From NCBI GenBank assembly GCA_973895155.1, contig OZ316898.1:5518001-5582000 (forward strand): a DNA stretch of 64,000 bases, written 5' to 3'. This stretch comes from Marsupella aquatica (taxonomy: Eukaryota; Marchantiophyta). A model generated the notes under the pieces. That model worked only from the letters and a program-made list of their open reading frames with translations, did not search any database and was not told the DNA's origin. Position 1 is the stretch's first letter, and each line of letters begins with the position of its first letter. Positions 22,380 to 33,325 of the stretch are shown here, in pieces. A program made the position numbers and the translations under genes.

Positions 22380-23420
22380 TTATGGAAATGAAATCTTGCA
22401 CGAGCATTGGATAGACCTGATCAACCTCATCAATGCATGAATTAAAACAGCAGCTGAAAGCAAAATTTGAAACGAAGGATCTGGGCGTATGGGTGCAGCA
22501 AAGATAGGGGTAGACTTCCTTCCCTTGTTGTAGGGACCTGAATTTTACTGCATCAAAAACGCTACTCAAATCAACTAGTTCTTGATAGACTATGGACAAG
22601 TGCAAGCGCTGTAGCTATATACTCATCTACCAGAAGGTCTTGAGCTCTCTGCAGAAACCAACACTCAAGACAGACTCTACAAACTACAGCCAAGTAGTAG
22701 GCAAACTCATTTCCCTCACTAACGTACACACCTCCAGACATCTCTTTTTCTGTTCGACTAGTGAGCAGATTCATGAGTCAGACACAACAAGTCCATCTAG
22801 ATGTTGTTATGCACATGGTCCGCTACATCAGTGGAACTTTGGATCTAGGAGTATTCTACACACAAGCTGCTCAACCGGAAGGATTCACAGATTCCAACTA
22901 GGCCGGGAAAACTCCTGCCAGGATACAAGAAGATCCACTTGTGGCCACCTATTGAAGCTTTCAGAAGGCCCTGTCATCTGGAGCAGCAAAAGGCAACCAA
23001 CTGTGTCCTGGTCCTCCACAGAAGCAGAATGCAAGGCACTCTCCGATGGTGCACAAGAGGGCTTTTACTTGAAGTGACCACTTGAGGAATTGCAAAGGAA
23101 TGAATCTCCTTGCAGCAATGTCTACTGCCAAAATCGCGAGGTGGCAACAGATCTTGTGAGCACAGGGCGCACTTACTCTCCAAGACTTACACTTAAGATG
23201 CGTCAACATGAGTGCTATTAAGTTTGCAAAAAATCCAGTCTTCCATGCCCGTACCAACACTGGGAGATTCAGCACCACTTGTAGAGAGAGTCAGTTTTAG
23301 AAGGAGAAGTACTTTCAATACACCATGTCAAGACAGAAGATCAGGTAGCAGGCATCTTGACAAAGTCACTGTCAAGGACTAAGTTTCTCAGAAACCGAGT
23401 ACTGCAGCCACAATGATACA
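22380..23420 (+). pseudogene. Ty1-copia pol fragment (RT end to RNase H)
   Basis: Recognisable pieces lie in different frames. One is a region before RNase H with VHLDVVMHMVRYISGTLDLG, followed by a stop. Another is the RNase H signature VIWSSKRQPTVSWSSTEAE near 22970-23030. The last is a tail with VKTEDQVAGILTKSLS near 23330. Frameshifts and stops show it is inactive. It sits between the two duplication units and encodes no complete enzyme. No flanking LTR was defined. Confidence 0.85.
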
Positions 23421-23530
23421 TATCTTACACCGAGATTGATTCATCACACCATGCTAGTTCATGAGATAAGTAGATGTCTTGCTGTAATTATCTAGTATGG
23501 TTCTCTAGCGAGGCTTAGCTGCCTGTTCCC

Positions 23531-23893
23531 TCACTGGGGTATAATTATGTTGGCCTCCCTCCAAGACTTAAATGACTTAAATTTATTGCCCCTGAAGCCA
23601 CTCACTAACAGCTCTACCTCCTCCCAAGCTGTGTAAATCCCTGTGCGACGACCTCGTGCAACAGCATAATATCGCTTGGGCTTCTCCTCCGAGAAACTTC
23701 GAGCTCCTTCATCCGGCGACAAGCACTGTGTCTCCTCCTTGAGTACAGGAGCGCTTGGCTCCACAGGACGTGCTGCCTCTACGGACCTCTCCACCCTTAT
23801 CGTGGTACCAGCCAGTGGCTTCGACGTTACTCCTGGATCCTTCCCAGGGGGAAGCTCATCAGCTCTGGGAAGGCCGCCTTGATTACACACCAA
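23531..23893 (-). pseudogene. Fragment with RNase H1 N-terminal (viroplasmin-like) domain
   Basis: The C-terminal half of this 120-codon frame reads KRYYAVARGRRTGIYTAWEE, then a VSGFRGNKFKSFKSWREA segment. It matches the RNase H1 N-terminal/Cauli_VI fold: the YYAV start, GxxxGIY, a conserved Trp, then G and KxF. That domain binds RNA:DNA hybrids and occurs in plant RNase H1, in caulimovirus translation activators and in some retroelements. The frame has no ATG at its left end and stops right after the domain, so it is a fragment. Next to copia debris, a transposon or gene-capture origin is likely, but an endogenous pararetrovirus relic cannot be excluded. Confidence 0.65.
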
Positions 23894-24322
23894 GTAATCA
23901 TATACATTTAGGGAGAGAGTTTATATAAAACCCAACAAGGAAAGGACAAGAAGCATTGCAGACTCCGTTGAAGAGGTCTCCTCTCGAGCCATGCATGGCG
24001 GACACTAGTGACATGTATATACCTTGATAGAATTGACCGTCGCGAGGTAAAATATTTCGCTCTCCTCTCCCCAAGGTAAACCACCCGACAAGAGTGAGAA
24101 TCTAATCAATTGGGCTAATTACGCTTATGACAGACTAAGAGGGGGTGCAGTAAGTCTGCCCAAAACAGGATCTCCGACTAGTTTTAATCTAATATATCGC
24201 CAGCACGCAGGCAGGATGTGGCCGGGTGCTAGAACTGGAGCGGTAGAAATCCGAGCCCCAGGCAAATCAATATCATTATGTAATTCTAGACTCGCCAAAT
24301 TTCCATGTGGACATCGATCTCT

Positions 24323-25276
24323 TTAAGATACAGATATCAGCATTGGCGTCCGCAGCCGAACCATAAATTTTTCGCACCAGTCATAGAACCAGATACGTAC
24401 CCACTGCCACAAAGTAAAACCCTTCTTTAAACCGGGTTTCAGTGCTACATAGATTCCGGAAAACAATCTCCAACCACAATACACTAGCGCACCAACATAT
24501 AGAAACAGAGGAACAACTGCACCAGCCGTAAAGAGCCCGGTAAAGACAAGTGAGGCCGTTCCCATCTCAAATAGGAGGGGAAGGGAAAACCAAGCGAATC
24601 CCGTCTGCCAGACAATAGGAATGATTGTCTGAAGAGCTTTCAAACCCCACTTGAGAGCGTCAGATGGCGACGTGAAAGCGGGCAAATCTTTAAGGTACTT
24701 CCGGAGCCTCTTCTTATTCTCACTGTCGGTGTCCGGTAGATTTGCAAATTCCACGATCAACCTCCTGTGGACAGCGTCCGCATACTTCCAGCAGTTAAAT
24801 TTGAGAAGAGAGTAAGCAGGAGTGTGGTACTTTTCCAAAATCTCTAGCAACTTCTCCCCGGGAATCTTCCCGCAGCCATTCAATTGAACTATATCCTTCT
24901 CCCCCTCTCCGTCAAACTCTTTCAATACGGACAGAACAATCTTTCCTCTCCCATTTTCCGTCACCTTCTCTGCCTTGATCAAGCTTACACCTTTGTAAAT
25001 TGTCCTTCCCCTCGTAGCGTGATTTACGTCTATCAGCACAAAGTTGTGAGACAGTTTGCCGTTTTCGTTGAGTGGAGTCCCGTAAATACCAATGGACGCC
25101 ACCTGGACTTTACTCCCGACCAGAGTATTGAGCACTCCAGCGCGGTCGGCGTTCTCATCGCCAACGAGGCCTTTGATCAGGCCTTTGATTTGCGAACTCG
25201 AATTTTTGGAACCACCTGAACACTTGTTTGCGCTTCCCTTCGAACTCGGGGAGATAGAGCAACTCGCGAAACTCAT
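24323..25276 (-). CDS. Putative LRAT/NlpC-P60-like membrane protein, intact
   Basis: A 317-residue intronless protein. After a Ser/Gly/Lys-rich start (1-35), a compact domain (about 55-185) has an early His in SHNFVLIDVNH (His77). A later Asn-Cys in SLLKFNCWKYADAVHRRL (Cys162) opens an amphipathic helix. This His-then-Cys order is that of circularly permuted papain-fold enzymes such as LRAT or PPPDE proteins, which act as acyltransferases, thiol peptidases or amidases; the assignment is by pattern only. Hydrophobic segments at about 218-236 and 240-275 predict membrane anchoring, followed by a basic, aromatic tail. Two broken paralogues (10948-11905 and 13465-14001) lie nearby. The ATG at 25276 is conserved in all copies. 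Function unknown. Confidence 0.75.
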   Translation of the reverse strand: MSFASCSISPSSKGSANKCSGGSKNSSSQIKGLIKGLVGDENADRAGVLNTLVGSKVQVASIGIYGTPLNENGKLSHNFVLIDVNHATRGRTIYKGVSLIKAEKVTENGRGKIVLSVLKEFDGEGEKDIVQLNGCGKIPGEKLLEILEKYHTPAYSLLKFNCWKYADAVHRRLIVEFANLPDTDSENKKRLRKYLKDLPAFTSPSDALKWGLKALQTIIPIVWQTGFAWFSLPLLFEMGTASLVFTGLFTAGAVVPLFLYVGALVYCGWRLFSGIYVALKPGLKKGFTLWQWVRIWFYDWCEKFMVRLRTPMLISVS

Positions 25277-27052
25277 CGTGAAATCTGTCTATGCTTTTCT
25301 CAACTAACTCCACAAAGAAGAGAATGGGGATTTGACAAGAATGAGCCAAGTATCGAGCCTGCCCTGAGTCGCACAACACTAACACCACAAAGAGGCGAGC
25401 TGGACTTCACAAGAAGTCACTAGTCCTAAGACTTCCCTGAGTCACACAACCTGAGTCGCACAACGTTAACAATACAAATGGGAGTGCTGGACTGCACAAG
25501 AAATAGCCAAGTCCTAAGACCGCCGCGCCTGAGTCACACCACAGGACTCAAAGAGAAGATACTGTGCTTAGAGAGCGCTCTGACTGCTAGAAAGCTGACC
25601 TACACACAAATGTATGGGTGTGGCCTTCTTCAAGACACGGCAGCAGAAGCTCACCAACTTACACCAACTCTGTGTCAGAATCAGCGTGATTCACGAGACG
25701 AACGTAGAAAATCAGGATATTTACTTTGCGCACCAAGTCCTATTTCATTGACATTACGTACTATCAGGAAATTTCCTCGTCTTCACTCTACCAAGTGCTT
25801 CAATTATTTCATCGACATTATGTACTGACATTATGTACTATCTTGAGATTGGCTCCACCATCGGGGATTTCCAAATCTTTCTCTCTTGAAGCGCTTCTCA
25901 CTTTGAAGATCTACTCGGGAGCATGCGCCTCTGAAGGTTAACCACAAGGATGTCATACCCAGGGATCCTACAGGGACCATACCAGGAGGGAGAAAGGGTT
26001 GAACCAGGGCCCCATAGTGGACTAGCTAGGGGCTCAATTACATACTCATTCCCTGGCTGCTTAGAAGTGTTCTCTCTTTGTGTATCATTTTTGTTAGCCG
26101 GCGCTCTATATATGTGCTACCACTTTTTTCTTGAGGCTGCCGTTTTGGCTCCTTGTTTCTTTCTTGCCAGCGTTGACTCTTGACTCTGTGACTCCTGGGA
26201 TAGGTGGGCTCAAGGTGAGCTCAGTACTGCTCACTCGCATTCAATTATTGTGAATCAAGGTGGTTTTACAAGACCTTGGGGGCAGTTTGAGTGAGTTTTT
26301 ACGGATTGAAGATAATCTGTCGCATTTAACATCCTCAAGATACTAGTGTACCGGTCCTAAAGGAGAGTTTCGAATTATTTATCGGTCCCAATTAAAGTAT
26401 TGTAAAGCTAACCACAGCAAATGGTGCTACAATAATTTTCTTGGACACAAGGTGGGGATCCACTTCACTAGTCACATAATTCTTTGGCTAAGGCCCATCT
26501 TAGTCGCACAAGATAAAATCTCATGAGGGGCATGTTGGTTTTAATGTAAAGAACACAAAATAAGAATGGACCAAGCAGCCCGCCGATGAAGTGACAGTAG
26601 TGCATAAAGCGCAGACATTGGGAGAGTAAACAATAAAACACAGAGAAAGTGCTGAAGAATCGGAAATGATTCTGACTTCTGACTTCACTTCAGTGCAGGA
26701 GACGATGCAACGTTTCTGTCCATCAATCGGTGATCCCCTGGATATTGGATTGGAGGGTCCAAACAGTTTAACTCAGTTGACGGGAAGCTACGAGGGCAGG
26801 AACCGAGATCTTGGAAGGGCCGGGCTGTCCGCCTGACGTCGGCATTGACCATTTGACCGTGGTTCTTGGGTCGTGCTCCACATTCATCTGAAATTTTGCA
26901 TGTACTTTGAATCATGTTAGAGCCTGCCTGCCTGCCTTCCTGAGAATTCAATTACTTTGAATCATGTTAGAGCCTGCCTGCCATGAATGAATTACTGGCA
27001 TCGAGTGAAATATTACTTTCAAACTCTTGTGTAGTGTAGACGGAATCGAGAA
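25277..27052. other. Spacer between membrane-protein gene and type I pseudogene
   Basis: No gene. It is collinear with 14002-17382 of unit 1 but shorter, because it lacks the copia gag/LTR relic, the solo LTR (empty site near 26190) and the extra 168 bp repeats. Close to the reductase the ~200 bp with the TATA box is missing. In its place a ~50 bp segment (ACTTTGAATCATGTTAGAGC...) is duplicated at 26904 and 26954. Confidence 0.7.
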
Positions 27053-27975
27053 ATGCGGTTGAGCAATGTGCTGATAATTGGAGCCACAGCGCAATTGCGA
27101 GGCACATTACCGATGCGAGCGTCAAGCTTGGCCACCCAACCTTCGCTTTGGTCCGGTCTACAACTCCTGCTAAGGCCGAGCTGCTGAAGTCGTTCCAGGA
27201 TGCCGGGGTGACTCTGCTGACAGGCGATGTGAGCAACCACGCGAGCCTCGTCGCTGCCCTGAAGCAAGTGGAGGTGGTCATTTCGGCGGTCAGTGAAGAC
27301 CAGGTTGGGAACCAGTGCATCACTCTGGAGGCAGCCAAAGAAGCAGGAACGATCAAAAGATACTACCCGTCAGAGTTTGGCCTTGAGGTTGACACATTTC
27401 CACTAGATGTCCCGCTATCGAGAGGTGTGTTTGGAACAAAGCAGAAGTTTCGACGCGCTCTGGAGAAGTCCGGCATCCCATACACCTTTGTCGTCTCGAA
27501 TTCATTTGGGAGCTATTTTTTGACACCTCTGGGCCAAGATCCCCGCTTAACGGTGCCGCCTCGAGATGGCAAATTGACAATACTGGGCGGTGGGAATGCC
27601 AAGGCAGTCTTCAATGACGATGCTGACATTGGGACCTATACAATCAGATCGGTCGAAGATCCTCGAGCGGCAAACAAGGTTCTGATCATAAGCCCGAAGG
27701 ACAACGTGGCGTCTCTGAACGAGGTGATCGCTGTATGGGAGAAGAAAATCGGGCATACGTTTGAGAAGGAGTTTCTGGGCAAGGAGGAAATTCTCAAGAC
27801 GATTGACGAGCTACCTTTCCCTCTGAACATCGATCGAGCTGTCAAGTACGCCGTACTAGTGCAGGGTGTACAAACTGGCTTCGAGCTTGACCCCTCTAGG
27901 CAGGTGGAGGCTACTGCTCTTTACTCAGACGTCAATTATACTCGAATTGATCCGTATTTCGATCGCTTTGTGTGA
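27053..27975 (+). pseudogene. PCBER-like reductase, type I, broken copy
   Basis: The counterpart of the intact gene at 17383. The start codon is present, but a 1 bp deletion near 27088 falls in the codons for the NADPH-binding loop GATGAIG and shifts the frame, which soon meets a stop. A 9 bp in-frame deletion removes the SDP codons after RSTTP. The rest (about 27148-27975) is open and close to the intact copy but has no in-frame ATG before it. The promoter segment with the TATA box is also missing. Loss of the cofactor loop and of the core promoter makes function very unlikely. Confidence 0.9.
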
Positions 27976-30536
27976 GATCATGCTAGCATTTGCTGCTTGG
28001 CTATCCTGCAAAACTAAGTTGAAGCCTTCACCCATCACACAAGGAAGTGTATGAAAATTCTCCTGCATGAGTTGGCTTCCTCTTCCGGCAGCAGTTCACG
28101 ACGAAAGTAGAATTGTTGACTGATATCTATGTTCAATCGTAAAGTTGTTTGGATGCGGAGCCCTTATCTATCATCTGCTCAACGTATGATTTTGTCTCAG
28201 GCAAACGAAATGCAAACAGTAAAGGAAATGTGTTGAATCTAATATGGTACAGATATCCGGAGTCAACTGGGGTTTCTTCATCATTGGATCATTTGGCTTG
28301 AAAGTGTATCCAAAATGCTGGCCTTTCTCGTGGTAGGTGGAGTTGCGTACAAAATTTCCGACCTCTGAGTCGCGAGTCACACTTGCAACACTGAAAGGGT
28401 TACAACATCCCCACAACGTCTATACTTAAAAGTGAATTGTATGTTTGTATGAAAAGCAAGTATATCAATATCCATGCATCCCCCTTTCGTCAATCTGCAA
28501 AAGTTACTATAATAGACCATACTATATCATGATGACAGTGTTCCATGTATGTCAGCTTGATTAGAGCTGCATGCCCGGACGGATGACTCGTTCAGGCCGC
28601 TCTTAAAATTCTTCTAATTCTCAAGTGCCAATTCAAAAGGGCAAATTGAATTTCAACGGACCATATTTAACCTTCTTCAAGGACGTCTTGAATGTGGCCA
28701 GTCATGATAAACCTTCAGAACAGCACTCAGGCGATTCTCTGGTCTAATATTGGTCAGCTGCCGTATAATTGTCGTCTTGAGACTTGTCCTCAGTTACAAT
28801 GCAATATGCACCTGTCAACGATGCATGTAGGGGAGGCCATATCGAAATCGTCCGGATAGACTTTAGCAACCTGGATAAAATCTCAAGGAATGCACTCAAT
28901 AACAATTTTTACCACTTTTAGAGAGTAATTTGTCTAGACACTTAAACTGCAGCTTCGGTAATTTCATCGAGATTTCGCTAGACAACCTTACATGCTATGG
29001 GGGCACTTAATCCAGTTTACTCCTGTAATATTTTTGTATTTCGAAAGTATTTTCCTGTCAGTACGTGTACCCTGACTTGACCGTCTTGGGAGCTGCCTCA
29101 CCTTTCCTTACCAGAATCGACTGGGTCTCCTTACACAAACTTGCGCAGTGGATTGTCTATTGTCCTTATGGGAGGCGGGAAATACAACAAGAACAACAGC
29201 AGTAGTGGATTCTGGTTTGCTTATCTTCCTGACAAGACTTTATCGCTCACAAATCGAATTATCAAAAGGAGTACACACGCCACGGGCCACTAAATATAAA
29301 AGATTAAAACATCCAGACCAAGGGATCAAGAAAAAGTAAAGAGTAAACGACAGAGGAAATAAAATAATACGAGGATCTGATGTAGTTTTGTACAAACAAA
29401 CTTAATTATTCTCTTCAATTCACATCAACAACTGAGGTGATTTTGTGAAGCTACTATCTTCAGTATGGATGGAGTTGTCAAATGGTCATTTCACTATAGA
29501 CTACAGTCTAGATATTGTTATCTAAGGAAACCATAAGGCTTTGAACATCCCCTCCCGACATGGAAAACCTCGTGTTATACAAGCAACCAATTAGTTTTGA
29601 CTGAAGGACTCAATATTGCATCAAAGTGGAGCTACATAGTTGATCGTAGTAAAGACTGATTTCAACGGTGGACTTACTGGACAACAGTACGTAAAGTATT
29701 TGTCAAAGCGTTGAAAAGACAGAGTGGGTGTCTGAGAAGTTGGACTAAAAGACAAGTCCAGACTGACGATGACATGATTGCATCAATTGAGGGGAGGTAC
29801 ATAGGTGACAGTAGTAAAGACTGGAAAAGATTGAGCTACTGGACACTACTGCCTATTTGCCCAAGTGTTGCAAAGACAGAGTAAATTGTCTGCGAAGTTG
29901 GGACTGAAGATCTCATTGCAAGCATCAAAAGAGGCACATACTTGACAGAAGTGAGCATCTCCAAAGGCTTGGAGATTTGCAGTCGCTATCGTGAAATTTT
30001 ACAATCGCAATTTTGGCTGGCAGTTTTGCACATCCAGTCTATCTCCAACGGTATCTCCGAAATTAGGCCCCCATTTGCTAACGCACCTGCAATGGTTCGA
30101 ACCAGCCTGGTCCAAGTTGGCCTGATATGCAACTATACGCGGCTGGTGAATTGTGAGCTCCTGGACGATAACACCTGCACGTTCCACTGCTCTCTGCCTT
30201 GCCACACATTGCAACATTCGTCTTCTTATCATGTTGTGCGCGCTCGTCCTCTTGACCTTCGTGCGGTTTTAACTTTCCTTGTTGAATCGATTGAACACCG
30301 TCTAACAGAACTCTAGAACCTCTGGCCAATTTGGGCATCCTGCACAGAATTGCAGTCGATGGATGCCCTAGAAAGGTGGACAGCAAGTCTAAAGCAACAG
30401 ATGGACCTGGACAGATTGGGATAAACGAGCTACTGGACAGTAGTACCTATTCGCCAAGCTGTTGCAAGGACGGAAGTACTGGGGTTGAGTTAGGTGTTCT
30501 CGTCAAATCCTGGTGTATTCTGGACGGAATCGAGTA
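27976..30536. other. Spacer between type I pseudogene and type II gene
   Basis: Collinear with 18316-20766. An extra ~90 bp stretch near 29500-29600 is absent from unit 1. No gene is supported. The CTACTGGACA-type repeat occurs again three times (near 29668, 29837 and 30430). Confidence 0.65.
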
Positions 30537-31469
30537 ATGGGGTTGAGCAAGGTGCTGATAATTGGAGCGACGGGCGCAATTGGGAGGCACATTACCGATG
30601 CGAGCGTCAAGCTCGGCCACCCTACCTTCGCTTTGGTCCGTTCCACAACTCCCAGCGATCCTGCAAAGGCCGAGCTGCTGAAGTCGTTCCGAGATGCAGG
30701 AGTGACACTGCTGATAGGCGATGTTAGCAATTACGCGAGCCTCCTGGCTGCGCTCAAGCAAGTGGAGGTGGTCATTTCGGCGGTCAGTAAAGACCAGGTT
30801 GGGAACCAGTACAACACTCTGGAGGCTGCCAAGGAAGCAGGAACGATCAAGAGATACTATCCCTCGGAGTTTAGCAGCGAGGTTGACACATTTGCGCTGG
30901 ATGTCCCGCTATCGAGAGCTCTCTTTGGAGCAAAGCAGACGTTCCGACGCACTGTGGAACTGTCCGGCATCCCATACACCTTCGTCGTTGCCAATTCGTT
31001 TCGGAGCTACTTCTTGACACCTCTGGGCCAAGATCCCCGTTTAGCTGTGCCGCCTCGAGATGGCAAATTAACAATACTGGGCGATGGGAATGCCAAGGCA
31101 GTCTTCAATGATGATGCTGACATTGGGACCTACACAATCAGATCGGTCGAAGATCCTCGAGCGGCAAATAAGGTTCTGATCATTAGCCCGAAGGACAACG
31201 TGGCCTCTCTGAACGAGGTGATCGCTGTATGGGAGAAGAAAATCGGGCATACCTTCGAGAAGGAGTTTTTGGAAAGGGAGGAAATTCTCAGGACGATTGA
31301 CGAGCTGCCTTCCCCTCTAAACTTCGATCGAGCTGTCAAGTACGCCGTACTAGTGCAGGGTGTACAAACTGGCTACAAGCTTGACCCCTCTAGGCACGTG
31401 GAGGCTACTGATCTTTACCCAGACGTGGATTACACTCGAATTGATCCGTATTTCGATCGCTTTGTGTGA
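30537..31469 (+). CDS. PCBER/isoflavone-reductase-like NADPH reductase, type II, intact
   Basis: A 310-residue intronless member of the NmrA-like PCBER/PLR/IFR family. It has the GATGAIG cofactor loop at 10-16, KRYYPSEFS at 105-113, and the expected catalytic Lys133 in FGAKQTFRRTVELSGIPYTF. The ATG at 30537 (before GLSKVLIIG) is preferred over one eight codons upstream because all copies align there. It differs from the type I protein mainly at SSEVDTFAL, RALFGAKQT, VVANSFRSYFL and near the C-terminus (EFLEREEILRTIDELPSPLNF, GYKLDPSRHVEATDLYPDVD). These differences lie around the active-site region, so substrate preference may differ from type I. No clear TATA box is seen immediately upstream. 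Confidence 0.95.
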   Translation: MGLSKVLIIGATGAIGRHITDASVKLGHPTFALVRSTTPSDPAKAELLKSFRDAGVTLLIGDVSNYASLLAALKQVEVVISAVSKDQVGNQYNTLEAAKEAGTIKRYYPSEFSSEVDTFALDVPLSRALFGAKQTFRRTVELSGIPYTFVVANSFRSYFLTPLGQDPRLAVPPRDGKLTILGDGNAKAVFNDDADIGTYTIRSVEDPRAANKVLIISPKDNVASLNEVIAVWEKKIGHTFEKEFLEREEILRTIDELPSPLNFDRAVKYAVLVQGVQTGYKLDPSRHVEATDLYPDVDYTRIDPYFDRFV

Positions 31470-33325
31470 AATCATGCTGGCCTTCGCGGCTTGGCTATCC
31501 TGTAAAACTAACTTGAAGCCCTCATTCAAGGGGGTATATGAAAAGTCTACCGGGTTGCCTTCCTCGCCGCAACAGCAGTTCGCGAAGAATGTACAATTGC
31601 AGACTGATATATATGTTCATTTGTAGAGTTCTAGGTGTACAAAGCCCTGACCTATCGTCAGCTCAACGAATAGTTTTGTCGGAGGCAAAAGAAAAGCAAG
31701 TTAGAGGAAATGTATTGGAATCTACAATCATAGTAAATCCGGACCCAGCTGATTGATTTGTTACGTCATTTGGCTGGAAAGTGTATCCGAAGTACTTGCC
31801 TTTCTCGTGATAGGTAGAGAATTTCCGACGACATTAGACCTCTTAGTCGAGAGAAACACCTGCAACACTAAATCAACGGGGAAGAGAGTTGTAATGTCCT
31901 CCCTGCACCAACTTCAGAAGTAAATTGGAAGTATTTATGAAAAGCAAGTACATCAGTCTCCATGCAAACCCCCCAGGTCAATCTGCATACGTTTCCATGA
32001 TAAACCATTTAATATTGATGGCAGTGTTCGATGTATATCAGCTTGTTTTGAGCAACATGCCCAAACGGATGAAGGATTCCGAACGTTGTAGATCCGACGT
32101 GGACGGGGCCTGCTGGCCGCTCTGACAATGCTTCGGATTCTCAACTGCCAATCCAAGGGCAATTTTCAATGTACTGTATCTTAACTTCTTCAAGGACATC
32201 TTGAATAAACCATCAGAACTGCAGGCGATTCTCTCGTGTAATACTCGTCATCTAACGTATTGTCATGTTGAGGTAGTCATCAGGTGCTATTTAACATGCA
32301 CCTGTCCACAATGCGTGCAGGGAAAGCCACCTTAATTTGAATGGTACTTATTATCAAAGCTCCCATCAATATCAGGCACCCTCTGAACCCAATTCTGATT
32401 TCTACATGCAAAAATGAGGTTGAAAGGAACATAATAGTTGACATCTGGGCGAGCCAAGCTGCGGATGATTCGTACCTAAACAGGTCTCTACCTTACAACT
32501 GACAATTGAAAGAGAAGGCTACCGTATTTGTTAGTTCTTTCTATGCATAGCCACTCACTAAAGACAGCCATTCAACTTGTGTACATCCGCAATCAGTCAT
32601 TCTGATTCGTGTAAGCAAATGAAATCTGACAAACGCAGAATCATACTACCTTAGAGTTTAAGGTCTAATGAACACTGGCTTGGTCTATCGAGCCTTCGTT
32701 TCTCGGGACGAGGCATCCAAGAATTTACTGTCCCCATCACAAGAAGATATGTCGTTCAGAGTTCACAAAAATGACACAAAACAGTGACATGACGAATGAA
32801 GTTTTATCAAAAAACATTGTCACAAAGATTTTGCAGAAAATTCCCCTGCCAAACAGACAAGCAAAACCCTGCTCCTTTTTACCTCACAATTTCTGTTTCG
32901 ACTTGCTGAGGTTTTGAGGGCATAGTCATCTCTAGATGGCGCCACTAGCGTGTGTCAATAACATGTGTGAAACCACATGCTCGAGAAGTAATGTATTTTA
33001 CTGCATGAAATCCTAAGATAACAATATGGCATCAAATGCAGTCTCATTTCATGGTGTGGATGAGATGAGCCCTAATGAGCCCTAATCAAAATTTCCACTC
33101 GACCCATTTCCATGCGCAACCGCCTGGAAGTACAAGATAAGGAACTCCTTGAAATCCTAGGATTATCAATGTAGCACCTGTTCCATGATGCTCCTTGAAA
33201 CCCTAAGATAACAATTTGGCTTCTGCTGCATGGACGAGCCCTAATTTCGAATAAGACTCGCCTCAATGCCTATGGACACTCTTTATAGTCCAAGATCTCA
33301 GCCAATATGCAAATTAAATACAGCC
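31470..33325. other. Type II 3' flank and intergenic region
   Basis: The first ~850 bp is a diverged homologue of the sequence downstream of the type I gene (compare 31925-32200 with 18810-19200), showing that the type I/type II tandem duplication is older than the segmental one. Beyond about 32340 no repeat or gene is recognised, up to the eIF6 stop codon. Confidence 0.6.

Larger units (their letters stand above)
24190..31470. repeat. Segmental duplication unit 2
   Basis: Order: intact membrane-protein gene (minus), spacer, type I reductase (broken), spacer, type II reductase (intact). It aligns with unit 1 (13465-22118). The 3' flank of the membrane-protein gene (from about 24200) also aligns with that of copy A near 10790, so copy A belongs to an earlier duplication of the left part. 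Confidence 0.85.
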
